DNA of 38,720 nt, from positions 1-38,720 of the forward strand of contig JANXEL010000091.1 in assembly GCA_025058535.1 (NCBI GenBank). Reading direction: 5' to 3'. The notes under the pieces were generated by a model that was not told where the DNA came from, ran no database searches, and saw only the letters and a list, made by a program, of their open reading frames with translations. The DNA comes from Ignisphaera sp. (GTDB lineage Archaea; Thermoproteota; Thermoprotei_A; Sulfolobales; Ignisphaeraceae). The number at the start of each line of letters is the position of its first letter. Positions within the stretch are counted from its first letter, which is position 1. Positions 8,585 through 16,655 of the stretch are shown piece after piece. Both the position numbers and the translations under genes were made by a program.

Positions 8585-11365
8585 CTATTTGCGTGAGTTT
8601 TTAGGTTTTGTGAGTTCTACCTTCTTGACGTATTCCTGAATTGTTCTTTCTATGATTTTTTCTACTTCATCTATATTTGACTCTATAATGCCGGAAACGT
8701 GATCCTTTTTCCCTCCGGCCTTAATATTTACATATCTTGCTATCTCAGACACTATGTCCTTTGCATCTATACTCTCTTGAGCTTCTAGGCCAATAGATAT
8801 CTCCACATATGTTCTATTATCTCGTGGGATAATTGTAAGAATTGCTAACTTAGGTTCTCTTGATGTTGCTCTGACTAAAAGCTCTCTTAGCATTTCTCTA
8901 TCGTCTATATCTAATCTAAGCAAGCATAGTTTTGCTACCCCTACATTAACGGTTTTATTGGCAATGTGCTGAAGTAGATTGTTTATATACACATCCCTAT
9001 ATAAGTTTAGCATACTCCTTAGATTATTCAACTCTCTGGTAGTTGAATCAATTCTTATATCAACTTCGTTTATGCCGACACCTAATTTACTAGCAACACT
9101 CCTCAGCTTCTCTTCGAGACCTTTGATATGATTTGCGAGAGCTGTGGCCACCACGTATTCGAATCTCACTATACCATCTGCAATTTTTTCAACATTCACT
9201 ATCTTGATTCCACCAACCTCACTAGTGTTCCTAACATGTGTGCCAAAGCAGGCTTCAGCATCCCAGTTGGGTATCTCAACAACTCTTATTATGGGTGTCA
9301 TTGGCACTCCACCTTGATATAGTGTAAATCCATATGTATTCTCAGCTACATTCCTAGGTAGGTAGTGCACCTTAACATCAATTGCGCTATCAACTATGTT
9401 GTTAGCTAATATTTCAATCTTTTCAATTTCTTCATCAGAGGGGAGCTTGTAGTGCGTCACATCCAATCTAGCTTTAAGCTCTGTTTTTTCAGCACCTGCT
9501 TGCCAGATGTGTTCTCCAAGAACCTTTCTAAGTGCGCCTAGCAGTATATGTGTGGCGGTATGATGTCTCATCCTTTTGTACCTAACGTTCCAATCAATTT
9601 CACCAGCAACCTCAATGTTCTCCGTAATGCCTTCGAATCCCTCCATAACATGCACTATCACATTACCTACCTTCTTAGCGTCTAAAACTTTATAACTCCT
9701 AGAGCCGGCTATTAGTATACCTCTATCCCCTATCTGTCCTCCCCCTTCGGGGTAAAACGCAGTTGAATCTAATACAACATACTTGCCATCCAAAACACCT
9801 AGTACCTTAGCCTTAAAGGTCCTCTGGTACGGATTTTCGTGGAATATCCTCGTAGTTTCTGGAAATCTAAGGGCCCAGCTAACTACATAATCAGGTAACG
9901 CTTCAGCTTCACGCTCCATTTCTCTTACAATCTTTGGCTTACTATGTCTAGAGGCTACTATAGAATAGAAGTTTGGTGGTACCTCTACCAGCACACCATA
10001 TCGTTTCTTAAGCTCATTAGCAACGATATCTGGGGGAAGTCCATGGGAATCGTACAGATCAACTAGATCTTCAACTGTTGGGCTTTTCTTTGAATACCTA
10101 CTTGCTATCGTAGAAACTCTCGATAGTGTCTCTCTATACCTATCCTCCTCAAGCTCCACTATCTCCCTTATTCTATCTCTATTCTTTATCATTCTTGGAT
10201 ACATGTCTCCCCAGAAACTCAACTGCTTATCAACGAGCTCAACAAGAGGTACATCACTATTTAGTCTACCCAATCTTCTTAATACTCTTCTAATGACGAG
10301 CCTAGCTAAATAGCCTTCACCACTATTTGAAGGAACGATTCCATCAGCAAGCATCATTGATATAGTTTTAGTGTGGTCTACAATTGCATACAAATCGAAT
10401 GTAGGCCTTATCTGTTCTTCAATCGAGCTCTTCTTCATACCCAAAGCATCACCAATCTCCCCAATAATCTTGTCTATCGTTGATAGTTCCTCGAGTCTTA
10501 TCCTGCCAGCTCTTCTTGCAAACTCGTGCAGTATTTCTGTATCAGGTTCCAAAATGCCGAGACGTCTGTGAAACTCTCTTACAAGCTCTCCGTAAACTGC
10601 GTGAAAAGCTGTAGGAGTTTTTTGTGTGAACCATGCTATCCTTTCAATTCCATAACCAGTATCAACAATTTTAAGGGGCATCTCAACGTAATTAGAACCA
10701 TTGACCCTGTACATCATAAATACTAGGGTAGCTAATTCAATACCACCTATAGCTACCTCAAAACATGGCCCAGCATTACCTCCACCCTCCCACCACGATT
10801 CTTTAAATACTATCTCTTCCTCTGGAACTCCTATTTCATCAACAAAGAACTGTCTTGCATATTCAACTGTTTCATCAGTCCAATACACTTGCTTGTCTAC
10901 ATAGTTAAATGCATGATGACCTCCCATTATAAAGTTTGTTAAATGTCTACCTATGGTTAGTCCCACAGAGTCTATGTCTTCCAGCCGTATACATGGTTGC
11001 GCTATTACCAATGGGTTAGCCGGTGGAGGAACAAGCCCTGATGTCACGTGCGGCTGAAACGCTACAATGCTCGCTATTGTAAGGTATAAATCTTCTCTCC
11101 ATCTAGCCACAACAGGTCTTGGTTCTATGATCTCGTGGCCATATCTATTGAAAAAATTCAGAAATACATCTATAGCATCTCTATAGCTCAGCGATCTCTT
11201 AACTGGTATACTGAAAAACGTATAGTCGCTACAGGGAGCATCTCCGCACTCTTCTCTAGCCTTGACGCTCCAGAAGTACGATCCACACTTCCTACATCTA
11301 TCCCTCGAGTATTTTCCCCTAAACGATTTGACTCTGTATATTGACTCATCAATTATCTTGCTCAT
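8585..11365 (-). CDS. alaS: Alanyl-tRNA synthetase, archaeal type
   Basis: Charges tRNA-Ala with alanine and hydrolyses mischarged Ser- and Gly-tRNA-Ala. The 926 residues show the archaeal layout: an N-terminal zinc-knuckle extension (Cys24, Cys27, Cys40, Cys45), the class II catalytic core with EPRPVVARWREDLYLTIASI (about 81-100) and GYGIERIAWFTQ (237-248), then the editing domain with HTATH (602-606) and the third and fourth metal ligands in CFGTH (706-710), followed by a C-Ala region with a coiled segment. An AGGT lies shortly before the ATG at 11365. It is 70 bases downstream of ribosomal L12 and shares its strand, as in other crenarchaea, so the two are probably cotranscribed. Confidence 0.97.
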   Translation of the reverse strand: MSKIIDESIYRVKSFRGKYSRDRCRKCGSYFWSVKAREECGDAPCSDYTFFSIPVKRSLSYRDAIDVFLNFFNRYGHEIIEPRPVVARWREDLYLTIASIVAFQPHVTSGLVPPPANPLVIAQPCIRLEDIDSVGLTIGRHLTNFIMGGHHAFNYVDKQVYWTDETVEYARQFFVDEIGVPEEEIVFKESWWEGGGNAGPCFEVAIGGIELATLVFMMYRVNGSNYVEMPLKIVDTGYGIERIAWFTQKTPTAFHAVYGELVREFHRRLGILEPDTEILHEFARRAGRIRLEELSTIDKIIGEIGDALGMKKSSIEEQIRPTFDLYAIVDHTKTISMMLADGIVPSNSGEGYLARLVIRRVLRRLGRLNSDVPLVELVDKQLSFWGDMYPRMIKNRDRIREIVELEEDRYRETLSRVSTIASRYSKKSPTVEDLVDLYDSHGLPPDIVANELKKRYGVLVEVPPNFYSIVASRHSKPKIVREMEREAEALPDYVVSWALRFPETTRIFHENPYQRTFKAKVLGVLDGKYVVLDSTAFYPEGGGQIGDRGILIAGSRSYKVLDAKKVGNVIVHVMEGFEGITENIEVAGEIDWNVRYKRMRHHTATHILLGALRKVLGEHIWQAGAEKTELKARLDVTHYKLPSDEEIEKIEILANNIVDSAIDVKVHYLPRNVAENTYGFTLYQGGVPMTPIIRVVEIPNWDAEACFGTHVRNTSEVGGIKIVNVEKIADGIVRFEYVVATALANHIKGLEEKLRSVASKLGVGINEVDIRIDSTTRELNNLRSMLNLYRDVYINNLLQHIANKTVNVGVAKLCLLRLDIDDREMLRELLVRATSREPKLAILTIIPRDNRTYVEISIGLEAQESIDAKDIVSEIARYVNIKAGGKKDHVSGIIESNIDEVEKIIERTIQEYVKKVELTKPKNSRK

Positions 11366-11435
11366 TACAATACCTTCGATAGATTGATTCTATGAAAAAT
11401 GCATTGTTTTTGCGCCTATAGCGGTTCTCGAACAT

Positions 11436-11759
11436 TTAACCAAATAGTGATGCTAGACCTTCAGCCAGCTGCTCTTCGGAAACTCCTTCTTTCTTCTCCT
11501 CTCCTTCCTCTTTCTTAGTCTCAGGAGCCTGCTGTGGCTGTGATTGAGCTGGCGCAGCTACCGTTGTTGGAGTTGCTGGCACTGCAAATGAAGATTTTAG
11601 TATTTCATCTATGTTTAGTTCCTTCACAGCTGCTACAAGAGCTTTTAGTCTAATTTCATCCACAGCTATACCTGCCGCTTCAAGTATCTTCCTTATACTG
11701 CCCTCAGATACGTCCTTCTTCGCTGAGTGTAACAACAATACTGCATATATATACTCCAT
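11436..11759 (-). CDS. rpl12: Ribosomal protein L12 (P1 family stalk protein)
   Basis: The multicopy acidic stalk protein that recruits translation factors to the large subunit. From the ATG at 11759 it has 107 residues: an N-terminal helical dimerisation domain (MEYIYAVLLLHSAKK to ELNIDEILKSS), an Ala/Pro/Gln hinge (VAAPAQSQPQQAPE), a charged KKEEGEEKKEG segment and the conserved C-terminal LASLFG factor-binding tip. A GTG four codons upstream is a less likely start; GGTG precedes the ATG. A TATA box is upstream at 11813-11825. The usual upstream partners L11, L1 and L10 are not here, since the next gene is an unrelated hydrolase. Confidence 0.95.
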   Translation of the reverse strand: MEYIYAVLLLHSAKKDVSEGSIRKILEAAGIAVDEIRLKALVAAVKELNIDEILKSSFAVPATPTTVAAPAQSQPQQAPETKKEEGEEKKEGVSEEQLAEGLASLFG

Positions 11760-12093
11760 ATTTTCCAACACCCCACTAGATTAGAGCTCATAGACCAGAT
11801 ATATGAGCCACTCTTATAAATTTAGCTACTTTCTAATTCTCCTAGGAAGTATATAACCTTATATAGTGTTTTGATAGAATCCCCAATAACTTACAGTACC
11901 AATACTACTTGAGTCCTCCGTCTTGCTAAGTAGAATTCCGTTCCCAGGATTGAAGTTGTTCGAAATGAAATAGATGTGCGCATTACTTACTAAAAAGATT
12001 GATGTCTGATTTTACTGAGGATAGTAACAAAGCTGCTGCCTTCTATGATTAATAATAACTGAATGCTGTTTTCCGCCCTACAGAACAAGATTG
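11760..12093. other. Intergenic region upstream of L12
   Basis: A 334-base stretch between the MBL hydrolase stop and the L12 start. It contains the two TATA-like elements described for L12 in its left third. The rest (about 11880-12093) shows no open frame with recognisable content, no tRNA fold, and no clear oligo-T terminator on the minus strand. Confidence 0.4.
11813..11825 (-). promoter_or_regulatory. Predicted TATA promoter of the L12-alaS unit
   Basis: AAATTTATAAGAG on the minus strand fits an archaeal BRE/TATA element; start of transcription would fall about 25 bases downstream, leaving a short leader before the L12 ATG at 11759. A second TATA-like CTATATAAGG lies 40 bases further upstream, near 11855-11866. 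Prediction from sequence only. Confidence 0.45.
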
Positions 12094-13095
12094 CTATGGA
12101 CTTACCACAACTCTTAGGCTGAGTCTCTCCCTTACGATTTCTGCAAACTTTTCAGCATGGCTACTTCTAAAACCATCTACTACAAGAAGTCTCGGTCTGG
12201 CCTCATCAATGTAGTACATGAGTTCATTAAAGTCTGCGTGACCACTTATTCCAATGATCCAACAATTGCCTTCATTCAGCTTAATTATAGTCTTTACAAA
12301 TCTGCCTGTAAGGAATATGTGATGTAGACCTATCCTTGTCTTAAATGATTTAAATAGAATTGTGTGATGAAACTCTATAAACCATCCATCTCTTTTAATC
12401 TCCTCACATTCTCTGCTACCATAAAGCACGATGTCTCGTATGTTGTAGCCAAACTTACTTAAAACTCGGTTTACCTTCCAGTGATGATGTGAAAGGATGA
12501 AAGGTGCATCGATGCCCGCTTCCCTCAATTTACTCATAACTTCGTGTGCTTTTCCATAATATGCATATATGGCTACAGGCGCTACTGTAAGGAGCCTTTT
12601 AACCATCTTTATGAATTCCTCCCATATTTGCTCCTCGTTTACCCTAGAATACTTTGGGTCGCCGTATGTGGCATCTATAACCAGTACGTCTGCATCCTTA
12701 ATGATCTTTGTCCCAGCACCAGGATTTTTAAAATCGCTTGTATATGCCGTAGTGAAATCTGTGTCGTGAAGAACAACCTGTGCCGTTCCAGGTATGTGTT
12801 GCGCTATCTCAAACCTAAGTTTGGCTCCTTCAAAGGATACGGCATCGCCATAGTTTAGCATAACCGCTTTAACAGATGGTATGTTATAGCCCAAAACATT
12901 TAGTAGCTCTATGGTAATCGGTGTACCGATTATTCGCCTACTCATAACAATGCTTTTATCTAGATGTAGTGTATGGTCTGCATGTATATGTGTAACAACT
13001 CTTGTCAGGCAGCCATTCCCGTGCCCATCTATACAGATTCTGTAAGGGAATTCAATGGCACCATTACTATCCACTCTTACTTGACCTAACGCCAA
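12094..13095 (-). CDS. MBL-fold metallohydrolase, nuclease-like
   Basis: A 333-residue metallo-beta-lactamase-fold protein. The metal site is visible as THIHADH (His36, His38, Asp40, His41), with HIPGT (His100) and the YTSDF aspartate (Asp121) supplying the further ligands, and a late ISGHADF motif. This set resembles the beta-CASP-related and ligase-associated exonuclease proteins, and the ISGHADF ending favours nucleic-acid processing, but the substrate cannot be read from sequence. The start is a TTG at 13095 because TAGGTG lies six bases upstream with good spacing; no ATG is near. That Shine-Dalgarno is inside a small hairpin (13102-13116). The gene lies downstream of Taw1 on the same strand with 164 bases between. 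Confidence 0.85.
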   Translation of the reverse strand: MALGQVRVDSNGAIEFPYRICIDGHGNGCLTRVVTHIHADHTLHLDKSIVMSRRIIGTPITIELLNVLGYNIPSVKAVMLNYGDAVSFEGAKLRFEIAQHIPGTAQVVLHDTDFTTAYTSDFKNPGAGTKIIKDADVLVIDATYGDPKYSRVNEEQIWEEFIKMVKRLLTVAPVAIYAYYGKAHEVMSKLREAGIDAPFILSHHHWKVNRVLSKFGYNIRDIVLYGSRECEEIKRDGWFIEFHHTILFKSFKTRIGLHHIFLTGRFVKTIIKLNEGNCWIIGISGHADFNELMYYIDEARPRLLVVDGFRSSHAEKFAEIVRERLSLRVVVSP

Positions 13096-13101
13096 TCGCT
13101 A

Positions 13102-13116
13102 CACCTAATCTAGGTG
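13102..13116 (-). promoter_or_regulatory. Leader hairpin that would hide the Shine-Dalgarno of the MBL gene
   Basis: On the minus strand the sequence CACCTAGATTAGGTG forms a perfect six-base-pair stem with a three-base loop. Its 3' arm TAGGTG is the ribosome-binding site for the TTG start at 13095, six bases away. In RNA the hairpin would mask this site. The inverted repeat is certain; a control role is inferred. Confidence 0.5.
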
Positions 13117-13259
13117 CATACTACTGTGAAAGTGTAAAAATATGTACTGGCTACCTTAGATTAAAAGTAGAAGTTAACATAAAACTGCACAAATATATTA
13201 AATTGTATATTAATGGTGCAGATCTGCATATTATTTCCAGAGTTTAAAGCTCCATAGAG

Positions 13260-14327
13260 TCATACAACCTCCTGAGCAGAATTGTATTCGTCGTGCTCCT
13301 CATCAATCTTTTCTATGTCATGCCAGCTAATAGGTGGATTACCATACCTTATAACAGGTTTCTCAATTCTTGACAGCAGCACAACCCTACTAGCTCTACT
13401 CTCTGAAACAATGCTGTACCCAATCATGTTGGCGAGCACCTGTGCATGCTTCTTAACTTCATCATGGCTGGGCATATCATTGCGGGTTAGTCTAGTTGTT
13501 GATACTCCTATATGCATATAAGCTTTAACCTCTATGAAGGTTGGGTAAGCTTTTAGTAAAAGTTTAGTCCATTTTTCGGAAGCCTCAGCATTCATGTTGA
13601 ATCCTCTAATTAGTGTTATCCTAATTACAGTAGGACACGTAAAACTAGGCAGTATCTCCAGAGTCTCTAAAGTTTTTTGCCATAGGATAGAAGATGCTGG
13701 ATTGTTGAATTTTGCATAGCTATGTTCATCGAAAGCTTCAATAGATACGTAAAGCTGCGTAGGTTCAACCCTAAGATTGGCAAGAATTTCAGGCCGTATA
13801 CCCCGCGTTACAAGAAACGTTGTAAGGTTGCGTTTATGGAATTCTTCGATGAGTTCGTCAAGTCTCAGATAGAGCGTAGGTTCCCCAGTAAGGCTAATAG
13901 CCACGTGCTTCGGGGTCATTGCCTCTCTATACGCAGTTGGATCAACATTTGGGTATCTTCTATACCCGCTAATTGTTCTCTTATGCTCTCTTATAGCCAT
14001 ATCAACAAGCATTCTGGGATCATCGGTATTTTCAGGCACTCTGAGCTGCGTTTTAGTGTTCCAATCCTCTACCCTATACCTCCAACAATGTAAACAGTAA
14101 TTCCAACACCAAAGGACGGCTGGCGAAAACTGTATGCATCTATGAGATTCAATACCATAGAATTTAGCTTTATAACAAAACATTTTTTCCGTTAGAGCTT
14201 TATGCACCCAGTAGCATTTCTTAACAGCACTATGACTTCCTATCATATGATATTTCTGTTTCCTTAAGATGTCAAAGGCGCGAGATATATGATCCGTGTA
14301 GATAGTAGTAGAAGATGTTGATGACAT
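13260..14327 (-). CDS. taw1: tRNA 4-demethylwyosine synthase (Taw1/TYW1)
   Basis: Radical SAM enzyme that condenses N1-methylguanosine-37 of tRNA-Phe with pyruvate to form the tricyclic imG-14 base. The 355-residue protein has the radical SAM motif CWNYCLHC (Cys74, Cys78, Cys81). It also has the second cluster ligands Cys38, Cys51 and Cys64. The spacings 13-13-10-4-3 match those I recall for the M. jannaschii enzyme (Cys26, 39, 52, 62, 66, 69). SLTGEPTLY and the RGFNMN stretch are further barrel motifs. It starts with the ATG at 14327 and is divergent from the DHH gene, sharing an 82-base intergenic region with it. Confidence 0.96.
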   Translation of the reverse strand: MSSTSSTTIYTDHISRAFDILRKQKYHMIGSHSAVKKCYWVHKALTEKMFCYKAKFYGIESHRCIQFSPAVLWCWNYCLHCWRYRVEDWNTKTQLRVPENTDDPRMLVDMAIREHKRTISGYRRYPNVDPTAYREAMTPKHVAISLTGEPTLYLRLDELIEEFHKRNLTTFLVTRGIRPEILANLRVEPTQLYVSIEAFDEHSYAKFNNPASSILWQKTLETLEILPSFTCPTVIRITLIRGFNMNAEASEKWTKLLLKAYPTFIEVKAYMHIGVSTTRLTRNDMPSHDEVKKHAQVLANMIGYSIVSESRASRVVLLSRIEKPVIRYGNPPISWHDIEKIDEEHDEYNSAQEVV

Positions 14328-14365
14328 TAACCATATTCCCTTTACTAAGTTGTTGTATGCAGATT

Positions 14366-14376
14366 AATATATATAA
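14366..14376 (+). promoter_or_regulatory. Predicted TATA box of the hydrolase operon
   Basis: AATATATATAA, about 25-30 bases upstream of the expected transcription start near 14398. GGTGA at 14399-14403 then lies six bases before the GTG at 14410, so the leader would be very short and essentially consist of the Shine-Dalgarno. Prediction from sequence only. Confidence 0.5.
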
Positions 14377-14409
14377 CGCAGAGGAGAAACTCTTTAATGG
14401 TGAAACTTA

Positions 14410-15408
14410 GTGCGCGGTAAGGCCGTTATCATGTTTCATGGAGATTGTGATGGAGTAATTTCGGCAGGGTTGTATATTAGACATTTCTTAATGGATTTCT
14501 TCCCTTCACATACCGTACTAAGGTATTCCCATCCTTGGAGGTTGGAACAGGATCTGTCCACCATAGTGAAAAGGGTAGGCAAGGAATCAATAGATACAAT
14601 AGTCATACTCGACTTAGCTATACGGGGCACCATTATCGATATGTTACTAAAGAATTTCAACAGTACATTGACCAACGTAGTCATCGTAGATCATCATCTA
14701 TCATCTCTTCATGCAATAGAAATGTTCAAGAGTTATAATTTGAAAGTAAAGACATATTGGAATAGTGCGCAGTCGACGCCCCAAGTGATTGCAAATACTC
14801 TGGTAAAGAATCTTAATAGCTACGAAAAATTCCTGGTGCAAGTAGCAAATGTATGTGAAGGAGGAGATGCTGATGATGTAAATGTAAGAGATGCTGCTGA
14901 TAAAATAAAGCTTGTATTAGCAATTGAACCGCTAAATGAAAAATTAATTACATCCTCTGTAGGAGCAGTTGTAGGGGGTGAAGAATTTTGGAATTCAAGC
15001 GAATTTGAAAAGAAATTCTGGAAAGGTAAATGGCTTCTACAGCTGCTATTAAAGAAAATTGAAGAAAGAATTGAAAAAGTATGCAAATGGCATTTAGCAT
15101 CATTTACTATCACAGAGTCGCTTATATTTGCTGGCCTCTTCGGAATAGCATCCTCAGAATATATAAAGAAGTCTAAGTACCCAATAGTCCTCCTAAGGGA
15201 GGAGGAAGACAAAGCTGTCATAACAGTGAGATCAGCTGAAGGAAAAGCCCTTGATTTTTGCAAAAATCTAGCACAACAGTTACCACAAAAAATGGAGGGA
15301 GTCTACGGCGGTCACAGAGAAGCTGCCTCGCTCACCATAAAAAACTACGAATCGCTGGACAAACTTAGGTCCACAGTAAGAGAGTTCATCATAGCCAACA
15401 TGTGCTGA
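14410..15408 (+). CDS. DHH/DHHA1 family phosphoesterase
   Basis: A 332-residue single-domain-pair DHH phosphoesterase, a family that includes RecJ-like exonucleases and nano-RNA or cyclic dinucleotide hydrolases. Metal motifs: FHGDCDG (His10, Asp12, Asp14), VILDLA (Asp68), VDHH (Asp94-His96) and GGDADD (Asp153, Asp155). The DHHA1 substrate-binding motif GGHREAA is at 300-306, with Ser rather than the usual Gly after it. The GTG start is set by GGTGA six bases upstream. It is the first of five closely packed plus-strand genes and is six bases from nucS, which suggests a DNA repair or nucleotide-degradation role. Substrate is not determinable here. Confidence 0.9.
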   Translation: MRGKAVIMFHGDCDGVISAGLYIRHFLMDFFPSHTVLRYSHPWRLEQDLSTIVKRVGKESIDTIVILDLAIRGTIIDMLLKNFNSTLTNVVIVDHHLSSLHAIEMFKSYNLKVKTYWNSAQSTPQVIANTLVKNLNSYEKFLVQVANVCEGGDADDVNVRDAADKIKLVLAIEPLNEKLITSSVGAVVGGEEFWNSSEFEKKFWKGKWLLQLLLKKIEERIEKVCKWHLASFTITESLIFAGLFGIASSEYIKKSKYPIVLLREEEDKAVITVRSAEGKALDFCKNLAQQLPQKMEGVYGGHREAASLTIKNYESLDKLRSTVREFIIANMC

Positions 15409-15414
15409 CTCATT

Positions 15415-16176
15415 ATGGCTATATGTAATGAAATTAGTATCGATGACTGCAAGGAAATGGCTGAAAAGTTAAATAATGTAAAGAAAGATGGTACTGTAAT
15501 TATTGTTGGAAAAATTGTGGTGGAATATGTTGGTAGAGCCCTATCCTACGCTACAGAAGGAAATAGAATAGTATTGCTTAAACCAGACGGTTCTCTACTG
15601 GTTCATGAATCAAGTGGCGTAGAGCCTTTGAACTGGCAACCACCCAAATCAATAGCATTATTTAGCTGCATAGAAAATAAACTAAGGATAAGATCGTATA
15701 GATCTAATCCGCACGAAGAGGTGGTGATCGATATTATTAAAATAGACTTTATTAAGGTATGCGATATAGTGGCTACAAGGCTAATAGTCATAGGCAGAGA
15801 GTCAGATATTGTAAATATTATAGCATTGAATCCTAGCACCGTACTAAACGCATCGATGATAGTTGGAACGGATGTCTCTACACCCTACGGAAAAGTTGAT
15901 ATCCTTCTCAAAGACGAAAAGGGGAATCTTATTGTGGTTGAGGTTAAAAACGAAAAAGCTGGAATTGCAGCGGTTCTACAGTTGAAAAGGTATCTCGAAT
16001 ACTACGCATCTAGAGGGATCAGCGTAAGAGGTGTAATTGTTGCTCCATCAATCACTGATGAGGCTATGGCAATGACCATCAAGGAGGGATTTATCTATAT
16101 AAGTACAGAGCAAATAGTAAGCAATGTTAAGAATATCCGCAGAGATATCTATAGCTATGCTAAGTTTAAAACCTAG
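15415..16176 (+). CDS. nucS: Endonuclease NucS / EndoMS
   Basis: Mismatch- or flap-directed endonuclease with a RecB-like catalytic core, used in archaeal mismatch correction and known to interact with PCNA. The 253 residues show the N-terminal DNA-binding half with VGRALSYATEG (Arg41 region), LLKPDGSLLVH and PLNWQPP (Trp74), then the catalytic domain: GKVDILLKD (Asp162), VVEVKNEKAG (Glu176, Lys178) and QLKRY (Gln189). Length equals the family norm. The short C-terminal tail IYSYAKFKT has no obvious PCNA-binding box. It starts six bases after the DHH gene stop. Confidence 0.94.
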   Translation: MAICNEISIDDCKEMAEKLNNVKKDGTVIIVGKIVVEYVGRALSYATEGNRIVLLKPDGSLLVHESSGVEPLNWQPPKSIALFSCIENKLRIRSYRSNPHEEVVIDIIKIDFIKVCDIVATRLIVIGRESDIVNIIALNPSTVLNASMIVGTDVSTPYGKVDILLKDEKGNLIVVEVKNEKAGIAAVLQLKRYLEYYASRGISVRGVIVAPSITDEAMAMTIKEGFIYISTEQIVSNVKNIRRDIYSYAKFKT

Positions 16177-16218
16177 TCAGTATAATTTGTTGTTTGTGCA
16201 GTTGCTTAAGGTGAAAAC

Positions 16219-16626
16219 ATGTTAACATTGGATACCGAATTAGAATTCATCCCAGAGTTTGTAAGGAATGTGCTGAAAATCAAAGAATACCGAGAGGATA
16301 AAAAGAGCAGGTGCGCCTATGTGACACTAGAGCCTACACCACTACTTCTAAACAGTCATGGAAACATACATGGTAGCTATATAGCAATGCTAACACTAAT
16401 AGCTGCCGAGAATGCAGCCAGGCTCACCATAAATGAGGGTGAATTCATGGTAGCTATAAGCCACTCAATAAATTTCTTGAAGCAGCCTGATACATTAGGT
16501 GATATAGAACTCGAATCGTGTATAGCGAGTAAGTCAGATAGGATTATACACGTCAGTACGCTCCTGAGTTGTTTAGATACCGATATAGCGAATTCCACTA
16601 CCATATTTGTTGTCGAAAAACTATAG
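16219..16626 (+). CDS. PaaI-like hotdog-fold thioesterase
   Basis: A 135-residue hotdog protein. The signature stretch NSHGNIHGSYIAMLTLIAAE (residues 45-64) matches the central helix of PaaI/4HBT acyl-CoA thioesterases, and the strand order afterwards fits the fold. At the place where PaaI enzymes carry the catalytic Asp (ten residues from the HG pair) there is Leu60; Glu64 one turn later may replace it, so activity is uncertain. AGGTGA at 16209-16214 gives a well spaced ribosome site for the ATG. It lies between nucS and the UPF0282 gene on one strand. Confidence 0.85.
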   Translation: MLTLDTELEFIPEFVRNVLKIKEYREDKKSRCAYVTLEPTPLLLNSHGNIHGSYIAMLTLIAAENAARLTINEGEFMVAISHSINFLKQPDTLGDIELESCIASKSDRIIHVSTLLSCLDTDIANSTTIFVVEKL

Positions 16627-16655
16627 TGCAAATCAGCCATACCTAGTGCATATCC

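Noticed and set aside
8442-8639. Plus-strand open frame of 65 codons
   Set aside because: It reads through the antisense of tRNA-Arg; the GFEPRT-like peptide is a well known false protein from tRNA genes.
11940-12075. TGATGT/CTGA motifs as another C/D RNA
   Set aside because: The motifs are only a few bases apart and leave no room for a guide.
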